Positions 13,001 through 25,892 of a stretch of 64,000 nt of DNA are shown in pieces. Under the pieces are notes generated by a model. That model made no database searches and was not told where the DNA came from. It saw only the letters and a program-made list of their open reading frames with translations. Both the position numbers and the translations under genes were made by a program. The stretch covers positions 37,191,757 to 37,255,756 of the forward strand of contig CM019217.1 in assembly GCA_009741485.1 (NCBI GenBank), given 5' to 3'. Origin of the DNA: Malurus cyaneus samueli (taxonomy: Eukaryota; Chordata; Aves; Passeriformes; Maluridae). Every line of letters begins with the position of its first letter. The stretch's first letter is position 1.

Positions 13001-13674
13001 CTGCTACCCTCACATAGCCTCTGGAGTTCTTATCAAAGTTTGATTTTTATCACTTTTGTTCTTCTTCAAGTCAGGTCAAATTCCTGCTATGGCAGTATGT
13101 TTCTTTTACTTAAGATTGTGCAATACTACATCACATCATTTTGTGGAATCCCCTCTTTCTGTTTGAATTAAATGATAGTAAGAAGAATTTATTTACATTT
13201 ACTTTTCAGATGTGCCAAGAAAGTGAGTAAGTAATAGAAAGAGTAGATTTGGTGTTTTTAAACAGGAACCGTGTAAATAGCTTATCTGCTAACACCACTT
13301 TGGGCTGTGACTATCCTAAATATCAGATCTCATCCTCTCCACTTGCTCTTCCTCCAAATAGTCTTTAAAACCTCTGAGTGTCTAAAGCTTGTAGCAGCAC
13401 AGGAATATTGTGCAGATATCAGGAAGCTAAACTTGTGCTCTCACTTTCACAGGATTTGGTAAAATTTAAAGACAGAGCAGAATTCAGAGGACGTGCGCTT
13501 GAAACATGACAGTTATGATCAAAAGCTTTATTCGACATGACCACTGTGCTTTTTTCTAAAAACATCTTTTCACTTTAAAAAAATTTATTAATTACGTAAG
13601 ATACCGACATTACCCTAATGTAACAAGATTGTTGCATAGATATATTATATACATGTATAATATACCCATGTAAA

Positions 13675-13711
13675 ATATATATATATAGTGTATATATAGT
13701 GTATATATAGT
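13675..13711. repeat. TATATATAGTG microsatellite
   Basis: About three copies of an 11-bp unit TATATATAGTG within a longer TA-rich stretch that starts near 13640. Confidence 0.9.
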
Positions 13712-13976
13712 ATTTTTCAAGTTCTGCCTGACCTTTGTTTATGGTGAATTACTTATTATAGAGTATAGCATTGCAACTTGGTAGATTTTGTTACAGGGTT
13801 GTATAATTTACTGTAAAATAAGAAAAAACTATATATGATCAATACTTATAGAACTACAAATTATAGTTCTGCAAGAAGAGATGATGCACCACTGCATTTT
13901 AAAACTGAAGCATGACAGTGTTCTTGTGTTACTAAAAATCTTATATATTGTGACAAGTGCATGACCTTTCAAAGAT

Positions 13977-14240
13977 CATAGAACGGTTTGGGTTGGAAAG
14001 GATTGAAAGACCTTCTCATTCCAACCCCTTCGCCATGGGCAGGGACACTTACCACGGGATCAGGTTATTCAAAGCCCCACCCAACCTGGCCTTCAACACT
14101 TTCAGGGCCTCTCTGGGAAACCTGTTCCAGTGCCTCACAAGAAGGAATTTCTTTCTTGAACACCTCATCTAAACCTACTCTCTGTCACTGTAAACCCAGT
14201 ACACCTTCCTGTCATTACATGCCCTTGTAAAAAGTCTTAG
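13977..14240 (-). mobile_element. CR1 LINE 3'-end fragment
   Basis: The reverse complement of 13977-14180 matches the 3' end of avian CR1 as I know it. There is an RT-terminal region corresponding to 'AFNTFRASLGNLFQCLTRRNFF' read on the opposite strand, then the untranslated tail with the GGGCAGGGACAC and GGTTGGAAAGG words, ending in a TTCTATGAT-like terminus. Similarity continues weakly to about 14240 (CCCTTGTAAAAAGTC). CR1 is a non-LTR retrotransposon that normally inserts 5'-truncated copies, and this is one. The coding remnant is broken and cannot function. Confidence 0.9.
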
Positions 14241-17200
14241 AGTGTAAAGATAATAAAGTGTGAAAATTGCTGATGCAAAGAATGTGCATTTCTAGAACAG
14301 CAAGCAGTCATAAAGCAACTCTTTGAGTATAATATACACTCATTGCAGTGCTAGTTTCCATACACGGCCACACTGCATTTCTGTGTATGTGATTTTGTCT
14401 AAGCAAACAGGCTAAACAATGTATTCCTTCATTGCATCAGATTTTTAATTTTGATATACTGCCAACAGGGTACAGTGAACTATTATTGCAAATAGGGTAA
14501 AAACATGCAGCAGAATGCAGTTCACTGGACATGCTCAGGTCTCAGGACTGATGTCTGTCAGGTTCTCAGCCACACCAAAACCTAGCAGCTAACTGTGTGA
14601 CAGAAAGTGAAGGGACACCATCAGCAATTCACCTGCTCATGAGCATTATTCACTCCTGTAACACAGTGACAAGAGCAGTGAGCAGATCAGGTTCTAGAGT
14701 GAAATCTAAATAGTGCAGTGGATGCTCCAGAACACAAAAGTGGAAATTAAAGGGAGGAAAAAAGAGGATATGCCCTACACATGTTGACAGTACAGAAGAA
14801 AGAACATATGGAAATGTTATTTCCAATTGAAATTTTTTTATCATTGACCTAGAAACTGTTGTTCCTACTCCTCCTATCATCCTAAGAAATATTCCAACTG
14901 ATGTGTGAAAATACAGATGACTATGCACGCAAACATGGTGATCACTTTTAACTCAGTTGCCCAAAATAACACAAAAGAAGTTCCAGATTGCTTGAAATGA
15001 AGGAAAAAAAAATTATAACACAAAACACTTGGGAGGTCAGGGGTGTCAAAATAAACCATTTTAATCGTTCAAAACCAATTTTGTTCAGCTCTGTTCTGAT
15101 GCTGCACATCATACTGCTTATATTGCAATCTGAAAAATAAAATTGAAACATATTTAATCAAGAGGATTCTAGACTTGAAACAATCTTTCAAAATGTCTTA
15201 ATTTAATTCATATTATCCCCAGATAAGACCTAGATGTCATGAACCTATCTGAGGCTGACTAAATTCCCATGGGCTTATACCTCAGACGATAAATAAACAA
15301 GAGAAGGTAAATAAGTAACACGATGTCTGGCTGATAGAATTTGACGTGTCTGAATATACCTCTAGTATATTTTAAACCAAAAACTTGCAAGCTTTGTAAA
15401 TCATAATGCTGATATTATTATTTACGCATCCATTAATGTAAATAATACGCACTAGCAGTTATAAGAACAGAAGATAGAGCAAATACAAATGGTGAGTGAG
15501 TTATTAGTGTCAGGGCAGCAATTTTTTCTTTTTTTTTTTTTTTGAAGTGTCTGAGGAATTTCACAGGAGAAGATAAACTGCATTTGAGTGTTTTGGTTTA
15601 GGTCTTTTGGTCATAACTGCTGTACCAAAAACTCAGTGATGCTGAGACTGAAGCGTATGATATAGAGTACATCCATAATCATTTAAAAAAAAAAACAGAG
15701 AGATACCGAACTGAATAAGCTGTACAGCCCTTAGGTCAACCTTTCAATAATGAGATCAGCTGCTTTAGTGGCTGTTGAGGTAGATTAGACAAGCTTTTTC
15801 CACAGATTTAAAACCATCAATATACACCATTTTCTTTATCGGAATTCTGCAGGTGCCTTATTTCCTCCTCTGATAGCATTACTATACCCTCATGAAAAAA
15901 TACTTCTACCCTCAACTGTCAAATTTTTGAATGATCTACACAATTCCAACACAGATTTTATGTAATGAAAATAAATAATGGCTTTCCATAATTTTTGTGC
16001 AATCTCTGTTTTGCGCTTTGGAGTATTTTGATTTAAAAATTTCAGTTGTTTATGTCAAAGTGATTTTATCAAGATGATTATCATCAAGATGTTTTTCACA
16101 TTTCTATCTAAAAACTTTATATTAAAATTCAGGCCAGTCTCACAAGTTACATTTGCTAGAATGAAAACAACAAGAACTGCCAAATGCTTCAAGACCTCTA
16201 TACTGAGAAAGAATTCCCTTACATTAATATTACAAGTTCATTATGGATTCTTTCACTAGATATCTTCCCTGATACTTTCAGCCCTGCTCAAGATAGTGGA
16301 TAAGATGTTAGTTTAAACTCCTATACTTAATTCCTATTAACATTAGCAGCAAGCAGCATCAGTCTATCAAACTGATTTAAAAAAAGACAATAATTTTGAA
16401 GGATTACATACACTAAATAAAACTTAAGACAGTGATACAATGAAGCTACTGAAAATGGATACTGGACTGGATTTTCTATGTGGCACAGGTTTCAATCATT
16501 TCCTTAACTGTAAACCTCTTCTAGGGACTACTGGTGCAATTATTTAAATCTCTCAACTCTAAAAATTTCTCATGTTACAACATCAGCTTCTTACAACAAA
16601 ATATACCTTTTAGATAATAATTAGAATAGTAATTGCTTATTGCAATAGTTATAACTATCAAGAATACTAGTTGGAGGGTCTTTTGAGCAATGAAGTTTGT
16701 TATATTACTTTTTCTACAGCAAAAACAAAATAACTTAAAATCAATTTTTAATGTCTTGATGAACAATTGAGAATTGGTATAAAAGTTCATCATGGTAGAC
16801 AAGAAGACAAAACTAGGATAACATCAGTATTACAAAGGTTTTAGCATTTGTAGTGAAGTTGATAAACCAGGACACAATAGCTGCTCTTGAAGCAGTCATT
16901 CTACCTACAACAGAAAAAACATGCTTCAAGAATGGAATATCTGGGCACTATGGCAAGCCTAAAATAAAATTTAAAAAAATTAAAACCACAAAATATGACA
17001 GAAATTACTTTGCCAAAGGCAACAATTTAACTGAATTCTACAAACTTGATTTCCTATATCCAAAGAAGCAAAATTTTCATGGGAGTTTTCAAGATACACT
17101 GTCTCAAGTTATGAATTTGATTTTGATACATGGGAGCTATTTATGATCAAAACCCTCTCTGCAAATTACAGTACCCATCTTGTATCAAATGCCTGACTGG

Positions 17201-19429
17201 CAGCAGACACTCTCTGTCTGGGAATCTGTGACAGAGGAATCAAGAGCTTTCTACACTTAACAGTTTCACTGTACAAGAGTAATATGTTTCCTTCCAGCAT
17301 GGACATTAACTCTCAATATCCATTTACTCAGGAACTGATGATAGAGAGCTGGATAAATGTCAGCAGCAGAGAGTAACAGGGACATATCCCATTTTGCTTT
17401 TTAAATGGTGCGTTTCTTTGCAGAAAGGAATTGAAATGGGCCACCAGGAGCAAAACAAGACCAATAAGGTCAGAAGACACCTCGACAAGTGACTGAGGGC
17501 AAACACAGACTGAGGTGTACAGAGATAACCCCGCTGTTACATGGAAGTCTGACATTCAAAAGCTGGATTTCAAAGCTCTTGAAAGATAACATCCGTGGAT
17601 GACAGTCTGAAGCACCTCTAAGAAACAGAGCTGCCGCTTATATTCAGCATTCCTATTTCAATTAAAAAAAAACCCAAAATTCAATATGGCACAAAGTGCT
17701 TCTCAGTAAAATTTTCAGTCACTAAGTATGTGCTCTACTTCGCTTTACTAAGATGGAGACTTTAAAGAATGCAAGTAGTTCACAGCTGTGGACACTGATA
17801 AGAATACAGATATTGGAAGAATAGTAGCACAGACTCCAGTGACAAAGCAATTTACTTATAAAATACCTATAATGTCCCCGAAACATGTGACTCCACAAAA
17901 AGGCTATCTTGAAAGCCAGATCAGAAACAGCTGTAACGAAAGATGAACTGTGTGTAACTGTGTTCTGGTGACTGTTATGAGCAGAAGTGGTCCATGTAAT
18001 TTCTATATCCATTATAACATTTTATTCTAGTGTTCACTCCAAATTAGAGAACTACATTATCTTATCAAAGAAAAGGTATATATTGCTAGATGAACACTTC
18101 TTTTAAAGGTGATTTGATCCTTCAATTTACTTGTCACTTTACACCATTTTCATATTTACATCTTGGAGGCCATACCTAAAAAAAATCTGTGACACAGCTG
18201 CACTGTGATTGCAGATATACATAAAAGTAACATAAAGAGGAGTTTTATCTCAGAGCTGCTTCTCTGTCTCCCACAGCCTGATCCCCCATAGCATAATCTG
18301 CATCTCTCAGTAGTAATTTTGCTATTACTCATCCCATTTCCACTGTCACAAAAACCTGTCTTGCTTTTCATCCTCCCCTGCTCCTGACATTGATTAGGAG
18401 AGGACTGTCTGTATGTGTGGGCTTATGTAAGTGTGGGGTTTATGTCTAAAAGTATAGTAACTGCTTTGTCTTAATTATGTACTCTTAGTTATCACTGATA
18501 TAGATAATTTATTTAAAATTATAAGAAAGCAATGCCACCAAAATTACTTTCACAGGATTTTCCTTTTTTTACTTAGTAAAAAATTGTGAGTAGACAATCA
18601 CCCAGAATTACCTGAAGGTCGATGAAGTATTACTCTCATTTTTCAGTTAGTCTTCTCTTCAAGTCCAGTAGCAGAGTACTAATAATATAATTAAAGCTAT
18701 CTAGAATAGGTTTCACTGCAATGACCCTTTTATAGACATTTTGCATTGTACTGCAACATAAAGAAAACTTACCTGGGGAAGATATTTGCAACTAGAAATT
18801 CCCAGAGATTTCAGTAACCTAGATAGACAAAGAAGACACTTAACAAGTTTTTCTCAGGGACCTTTTAGCTCTTCATTCTGCATGGCATTGACTTTCTCTT
18901 TCCAAAGCTCAACAACTGCAACACTGCCACACGATGAGGACTTTAAAGCCTTATATTTCCAAAGGAATGAACAAACCCTTGAAGAAAATTAAGGGCAACA
19001 CCTTTCTTTCAGATCTACTATGACTGAAACACAAATATCATACAATATGAGCCGCAACTTAACTCACATACAAAAAAAAAAAAAAAAAATCTGAGTAGTC
19101 TGCCTTGATGGCTTAAATAATCCTTATTTCACTCCGGCATACTATATGGAAAATCTGGATAATCATATAGCTGGATAATAGTAGTCAGGAGACAGACTAC
19201 TAGACAGAGAAGTGGATTAATGTTTCTTGCTATTTTGTTATAGACTCAAACTGTTGTAATTCACTTGAGCTCTGTATATAAAGACTTACATGTTTTGGCA
19301 GGTATGTATAATTCCTTCCTTCTAAACAAAAAATGCTGAACACATCACAGTTTCTATATTTATTACATAAGTATTTTTCAGTGAAGACTCTGATGAAACC
19401 TGTATAGACAAAAGTGCTCTGGAGCTGAG
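14241..19429. other. AT-rich unique sequence, no gene seen
   Basis: No exon or known transposon recognised. There are T- and A-runs at about 15528-15543 and 19073-19089. Open frames up to about 97 codons (for example 16853-17146, plus) show no recognisable motif and appear fortuitous. Confidence 0.5.
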
Positions 19430-20646
19430 AATTCCACCAAGGGAGGGAGGAGGGCTTTCCTGGCGAGCAAGACCTTGACCAGAACAGAGAGGTGGGCCCA
19501 ACCCCCTATTATTGAGCAGGCAGTGGAGAAGCTGTGCCTCAGAGGCAGCTGTGACCCAGCATTGGTGCTGCCAGGAGAGACAGTGGCCAGCCTCACCTGC
19601 AGACAAGTCACCCCCATGGAGCATGAGCGACTAGGAGCATGGCACCTCCTGCAGGCAGTTCACACACATAAAGCACAGATATCCACTCCAGAGCTCAATT
19701 GGTGTCATCGTCCTCTGGGGAGGAGCTCTGCTGCAGTATTCACTCAGTGGGGAGCCCAGACATCTCTGCTTGGCAAAACAGATGTAGTGACCCAGAGAGA
19801 GCTCCCAAAACCACATGTGGCCATCCAAGTATGAGGCTGTGGGGAGTGCCTGCTCTTTTCACTGGGTTGTAGCAGAGAGAGCACTTGTGTCAGTGACCAA
19901 GTGGATGACCTACTTAACCTGGGAGCAGAGCTAAAGGATGAGTTAGAAAGGTTAACAAGTACTAGAGAATGACAACAGGAGAATACTAGAACCAAGCTCT
20001 AGTCTTCCTGAAACAGGAGCAGCCACTAGAAATAATTCAAGCTCAAGGGGATCCTCTATCCATCCCCCAGCAAGAAAAAGGTAGCAGATGTAAAGAAAGG
20101 AGCAAATGGAGGGTAGTTCATGCTCAGAGTGGCAAGTGAAATCCTTTATCCACCTCACTCCCCAAAAAAACTGTAAGGAAAGAAGCAAATACGTAGGCGG
20201 AGCTCATCAAGACAGGTGACCTGGGAAGAGTATAGAGATGAAGTTTGGTTGTTTAAGGGTGAGGAATGGTCAAGAAGCTGGAACTCAAACTGGCAAGAGA
20301 TGCAAAGAAAAACAAAAAGGGCTTCTAACGGTATATTAGTCAGAAAATGAAGGTCAAAGAAGGCATAACTCTTCAATAAACAATGATGGTAAATTGGTAA
20401 CAGTGGACGATGAGACAGCTGAGGTAATCACCAACGTTTTTGCCTCAGTCCTCACTGGCAACCTCTCTTCCCACATCTCTTGAGTGGATGGACAGCAGGA
20501 TGGGGACTGGGGGAGCACAGTGCTTCCCGCTGTAATCATGACCTCTGAGGAACCTGAATGTACATAATTCTATGGAACCTGATGTTATTCATCCCAGAGT
20601 CCTGAGGGGACTGGCTCATATAGTTGCCAAGCCACAGTCCATGATG
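19430..20646 (+). mobile_element. CR1 LINE, internally deleted and 3'-truncated
   Basis: Plus-strand remnants follow CR1 order. At 19890-19950 is the coiled-coil part of ORF1 (VDDLLNLGAELKDELERL). At about 20040-20165 are words of the next ORF1 segment (DPLS..., broken by stops). From about 20195 comes the ORF2 region between endonuclease and reverse transcriptase (NKKGF, TVDDETAEV, NLSSH, HPRVLRGLAH-like words). The rest of ORF1 and the ORF2 endonuclease, well over a kilobase in a full element, are missing between about 20165 and 20195. Similarity stops abruptly near 20646, before the RT core. The 5' limit is uncertain because the GC-rich 19430-19860 part is less recognisable. Stops and frameshifts make it non-functional. 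Confidence 0.8.
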
Positions 20647-22648
20647 TAGGCATGGGCTTTCACTTGAAATTCTCTTTCCGCAAAGTCCAAAACAATGCAA
20701 ACAGTTATCTTGTTTGGACAGTACATATTGGTGTTTAAAAATATTTCATACTTACCATACACAAAAGAAGAATTACCTTGCTTTTATTTTTTTTAATCCA
20801 CTATATTCTAAAAGGTCTCAAGGTAAGTTGCAATTACCAATGAATTTGATTTATAATATATTGCAGTCAAGTCCACTCCATCAAATCAAGTGTTTATTAT
20901 ATCTGCATGGAAAAATATTACGACTGTTTAAGTTGTCTGTGTTTTTCTTAAGATACAAAGGTGAGTACTGAAATGAGCACAGCAGACAAACTAGGACAAA
21001 AGTGTTAGCAGAAGAATGAATCATCCCCGGTAAGGAATGAAGTGACAGACAATAGTGAGTATGTTTGGTTACAGGAGGAGGATGTTATAGTATCTCGAGA
21101 GGAGAAGAAATTATTTTGTATTTTTATGCGCTTTTAAGCATCATTTTTCAAACTCAAAAACCCCTAGGTGTTTAATTTGTTACCCAAAATGAACAAACTA
21201 AATGCAAAATGTATTTAACTTTTCATGAGCATTTAGTTTAAAAACAACCATTCTTTATACGCTTATGTTCCAAACCAAAATAAAACTATCTATGCATAAT
21301 TTGTAAATTATAATCTTCCACTGCTATAAATGTTTAAAAAATGTCACCATTTTAATGTCTAGAATGGGTGGCAGCAGGAGAGCAGTATAAGCTGGTACTT
21401 CAGACTCTGGCAAGTAAAAAATAAATTTGTATCTTCTCTGTTGATGAATTATTAGATGGTGCAGGAGAAGTCATGGAGATTTGATCCAGTAAGTTGCCAC
21501 AGTCAGACCTCACATCAGCCTTCGCAGTATGCATCACTTCACCAGCCTCATAATACATATGGAAGATTTTTTTTTTTTTTAAAATCTCAAAATTCTAAGG
21601 AAAATTATGCTCATTCACACTGTAATTAAGAAATTTTTCCCCTCACAGTTTTGATTTTTACCAATTCAAGGGTTTACTAACTCACAATTTTTGACAGGAT
21701 CTAATAATCAAAAAAACAAACAATCTCCAAAAGTCTTTGAAAGAGCAGAAGAAAAAGAAAAAAAACTCAAAATATCAATCAGCTTTGTGTGTGCAATTAA
21801 ACTGCTAACAATATAATTGTTAGTATTAATAATTAGTTACAAATGCAACTAAATTGTTTCAAAGTGATTTGGTTTGTAACAATATAAAGAAATGAAGATA
21901 AGGCATCATTAAAAACTATACATATTTGCTTAAAAATAGCAACATATGTATTATTAAAAACAAATAAAACCCAGAAACATCTAATTTGGTGACCCTGAAA
22001 CAAACACTTTTATATGCATCACGCAGCATCAAAACCTACCTATGTTACACCTGCAATACCTCTCAAGTAGACCGACTGCAAAAGTTCCTGATCTGTCTCT
22101 GGAAACTGTCAGCAAAAGCTGATTTTTCCTGAGGCAAAAAAATAAAATTGAAACTCTGTGAACTGGTCTGAGACCAATCTCATTTTACAAAATTATTCAG
22201 TGACCCAATGGAATGCCAAAAAAAGCTCTGATCACTAATCATGGTGACCTTATTTACACTGGTTATTTCATGGTGACAGATTATATATCCATTACCATTC
22301 TCTTGAGCTATACAATTTCCCAAAATAAATAAATTGCACAGTAAACGAAATCTTTTTCCAAATAATGCCAAGGTCTGGCTGCAACTGTATTTGTTTTACT
22401 TGCAGGACACTAAGAAAATCAAGGCTAATCAGAGTAGAGAGATTAATTCCTTATGTGGAATTAGATTGACCTGAGCTCTGAACTCTTGCAAAAGCAAATA
22501 AAAGCCATGAATACTGGCTAAGTGGGATCATTAAAAATAATAAAACAAAATGTGGTGGGTTTTTGCACCTGTTGTTTTCCCTTCCAAGGACCTTATCCTG
22601 TCAAAAATGTAGCCTCTAAGCAATACAGGCTTACCACAGGCTTACCAC
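20647..22648. other. AT-rich unique sequence, no gene seen
   Basis: No gene or known transposon recognised. Immediately before the next CR1 fragment, an 11-bp unit AGGCTTACCAC is duplicated in tandem at about 22627-22648. Confidence 0.5.
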
Positions 22649-22800
22649 AGATTCACAGAATGGCTAATGCTCGAACGGGCCTCAGAGGGCATCTGGTCAA
22701 GAAGGTCCACCAAGAGCAGGGTGCCCAGGAAGATGTCCAAATAGCTTTCCAGTATCTCCAGAAGTGGGTATTTCAGTCTCCCTGGGAAACCTGTAAGCCA
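22649..22800 (-). mobile_element. CR1 LINE 3'-end scrap
   Basis: ATTCACAGAATGG, then GGGCCTCAGAGGGCATCTGGTC, AGCAGGGTGCCCAGGA and TCTCCAGAAG, ending in CCTGGGAAACCTG, follow the order of the reverse complement of an avian CR1 3' end. The subfamily differs from that of the 13977 and 28671 copies. Similarity fades after about 22800. Short, diverged and non-coding. Confidence 0.75.
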
Positions 22801-23566
22801 TGCAGTTTTCTTTCAAAGACTCAATTTTTCTCATCCTTAGTATAATTTTTCCTTAAATTGTCTTCCAGGACCTGAGTTAATGCCCGCTGATAGACTTTCC
22901 CATCTTTATTGATTTCAACTGTACAAATCTCTTTGACTTAATCTTTTTTAAAAACCCTATAACTTGTTAAAAAATTAATTCTGTTAATTGTGTCAACTGT
23001 GAAATATCTCCTTCACATTAAAAAAACAATTCTACCTCACGGTCAAAAGCTCATTTAAAAAAGGTTTCTAGTTTTCAGGGCTCAAAAATAATGCAGAAAA
23101 AGAGAATCTGTCCAAACCTGTAAACTGCAAACTAAAGCATTATTACATTGCCTAATGATGAAGTAATTGAAAATTAGCAATTTACCTTAATTTATATTTA
23201 CAATACCTCTCAAGTTAAAGTGCAAAAAGAACCAATTTTGGCCTATTTTTTAACATATGCAAAATTGATGTATTCCAAATACTTACAGGGAATGGACAAT
23301 GAAAAGAATCAATTCTTACCTCTTCTATGAAAAAGAAATTTCTATAGAAGAAAAACCTTTTCTCAACTAGAAACAAAACTATGCATTAAATATTCAAGGT
23401 GATTATAATGTCTCAGCTGGAAACATTATTTAGGGCATCACAACAAATCAAGAATGTTAATTATCAATCATGGTTAAAGATTCCTCATTAGCAACTAGAT
23501 TTTTACGAAAATATATTAAGTTTCCTTCTTTCTGTACAGTAAGTTTCAGTGAGTTCAGAAAATGAA
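22801..23566. other. AT-rich unique sequence, no gene seen
   Basis: No recognisable gene or repeat up to the left arm of the inverted duplication. Confidence 0.5.
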
Positions 23567-23780
23567 CTGTTTTATAGGCCCAAAGTTGGACAAGGTTTAA
23601 AACTTTCAGTAATACCACTTTTTGCATTCCCAGTGTGAATGTTTGAATTCTTCCTATGTAACTAAATCTGTTTGTCACTTAGCATCATTAACTGTCACAA
23701 TTCTGTGGAACATTAGAGGAGAATCTATGGACTGGTAGGTTGGAAACATACAGTGTCTGCTGAGGCATGCTTAGAATTGA
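23567..23780 (+). repeat. Inverted duplication, left arm (214 bp)
   Basis: The 214 bases from CTGTTTTATAGG to CTTAGAATTGA recur as the reverse complement at 26453-26666. Aligned by eye, there are three substitutions (left-arm positions 23641, 23682 and 23768) and no gap, giving 98.6% identity. Similarity ends sharply on both sides. The ends are not inverted repeats of each other and I see no target-site duplication around either copy, so it does not look like a classical MITE or SINE. The sequence is AT-rich and codes for nothing recognisable. Confidence 0.97.
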
Positions 23781-24953
23781 GTGAGTTCAGTTTCTACATT
23801 TGAGATGTAGAAACCTTATCAAGTATGGCTTCAGCAAATAAAAATGACTTCAGCACTTGAGCTTGGAGGAGGAGGTGACAAGAGGGTAAGTGACCCAATC
23901 CCCACATGCCTCTTCACAGCAAGGGAATGTGCAGTTTTGCTTCCAGGTGATGGCAGTATGGGTTTATCAAGACATTGCTTACTTTCAGTCAAGTTAAAGT
24001 CATGAGAATGAGCATTCCCAAGTCAAGAAGAAAGATGAACTCAATCACCCTCAGAATCCCGTATTTCATGGAAATCTTACGGCACCATATTTGCTAAGGT
24101 TGAAATATGTAGATGAGATGTGAAATTGGTTGTCACAGCCCTCACACATGTAAAGACAATGAATAATTATTATTGATCGACATGGAATTTTGCTAAAACT
24201 TATCCCTGAAATTAGGCAAGGAAAGGAGACAGTTGCCTCCTCTGGGAAATCATAAATGCAGACAGATGTTATTTCCTATTTTAAACTACTTTGAGATTCC
24301 CATGGCATTAACATTCCAAATAATCAATTTCAAGTGTGTATCTCTACTCCAAAATCAAATAAGAAAATAGATATTTTTATGTCTATGAAATGAAAAGTCG
24401 TGATGAAAGAACTAAACATTGTAGCCATTATCTCTCTCATACAAATACATTTTCAGCCTCATCTGCAATCAAATAAGTAATCAGTCAATAAGGTACCATC
24501 CGCATATTTCAATACATACCTAATATTAATGGTCCCTAACTGGTCCACAGACAATGCCAGGACTGATGATAAATTTCATCAAGTTAAAGTAATTTCACTT
24601 CTGTATTTTCCTTTCCATATATACTGTTGCCCTGCATATAAGACAATCGTTATTCTTGAACTTAAAACATGTATTTTCATACTGTCTGGAATGCAAATGA
24701 TCTTCAGTGTTTAATGACTGTTTTTTTAGATCAGATCTTGTAAGGGAGAAAATATCTTCCAAGTGTAATCTCCAACAATGCAGATGAAATCAAGAATCCA
24801 TTAAGTCATCCACCTCTTTTCTGTACTAAATCCTGCTTCCACCGCCCTGTTTCCAAAATACCTCACCTAGCCTAGTGATCACCACAGTATCAAATTGCAA
24901 AGTTGCTTTTCCCACTTGTTCCTACTCTTTGTTCTGGTGCCTTTCCTTTGTAA
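23781..24953. other. Spacer of inverted duplication, left part
   Basis: AT-rich sequence without a recognisable gene. Eleven bases inside the left arm's inner end lies a perfect 9-bp hairpin (TTTCTACAT at 23791-23799 and ATGTAGAAA at 23805-23813, 5-base loop). Confidence 0.6.
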
Positions 24954-24958
24954 ACCCA
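24954..24958 (+). repeat. Target-site duplication ACCCA, left copy
   Basis: ACCCA directly before the LTR's TG is repeated at 26335-26339 directly after its terminal CA, marking integration of the LTR element. Confidence 0.85.
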
Positions 24959-25266
24959 TGTCGTGGTTTAGAATGTTGACCGAAAGCCAGGCACCCACAC
25001 CACCTGCTCATTCGCTCTTCCACCACCACTGGGCAGAGAAGAGCAACAGAAAAAATAAATAACAAAAAGGCTCATGAATTGAGATAAGAAACAGGCAGGA
25101 AACGCTTGACGGACAAAACAGGCACTACTTAAATTATGAAGTGAATTTGTTACTAACAAAGTCAGGGGAGGAGAATGGGAAATAAAAGACAACCTTCAAA
25201 TACACCGATCTTCTCCCACTCCCTCCCCCATTCCCACTGACAGTGCAAAGCAGCGGGAGGTGAACA

Positions 25267-25527
25267 GGGTGTGGGGTTGGTCAGTTCAGGGTGTGGGGTC
25301 GGTCAGTTCAGGTGTGGGGTTGGTCAGTTCAGGTGTGGGGTTGGTCAGGTCAGGCTCTGGGGTGGTCAGCTCAGGGTGTGGGGTTGGTCAGTTCAGGGTG
25401 TGGGTTGGTCAGTTCAGGTGTGGGGTTGGTCAGTTCAGGTGTGGGTGGTCAGTTCAGGGTGCGTTCAGGTGTGGGTGTCAGTTCAGGTGTGGGGTTGTCA
25501 GTTCAGGGTGTGGGGTTGGTCAGTTCA
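25267..25527 (+). repeat. Minisatellite of 19-22-bp units, about 13 copies
   Basis: The unit is close to GGTGTGGGGTTGGTCAGTTC plus A, with lengths of 19-22 bp. Thirteen copies can be read, one reduced to 11 bp (near 25459) and one with several substitutions (near 25352). Copies differ by G-run length and single-base changes. Lying inside the LTR, the array has probably expanded from a short LTR segment. It is stop-free in several frames, which explains overlapping open frames here that are not genes. G-richness and tandem form predict length polymorphism. Confidence 0.95.
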
Positions 25528-25892
25528 TACCGGATCATCTGAGGCTGCTGAGGGAGAGGAGTCCTTCCCTTGCGTTGCCGTGGGGTCCCTCCCACAGGAG
25601 ACAGTTCTTTGTGAACCTCTCCAGCGCAGCTCCACTCTCATGAGCAGCAGGTCACACTCATCTGCTGCACTGTGAGTCCCCCCACAGGCAGACAGTCATC
25701 CCAAAACTGCTGCACTGTGGGTCTCCTCGTCCTGGGTGCAGGCCCAAGGCCAGGCTTTTCCATCTCAGGAGCAAGGCCTCTCTCTCCATGGCTCTCCTGC
25801 TGGACACAGCCCCTTCTCGGTGTCCCCCGCTCCGGGTGGGGACCTCCCTCCTCCATGGGCTGCAGGTGGATCTCTGCACCCTCTGTGGACCC

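Larger units (their letters stand above)
9401..13976. other. AT-rich unique sequence, no gene seen
   Basis: No exon or known transposon is recognised. It holds an 18-bp tandem duplication at 9997-10032, an A-run near 11245 and a TA-rich microsatellite at 13675-13711. Confidence 0.5.
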
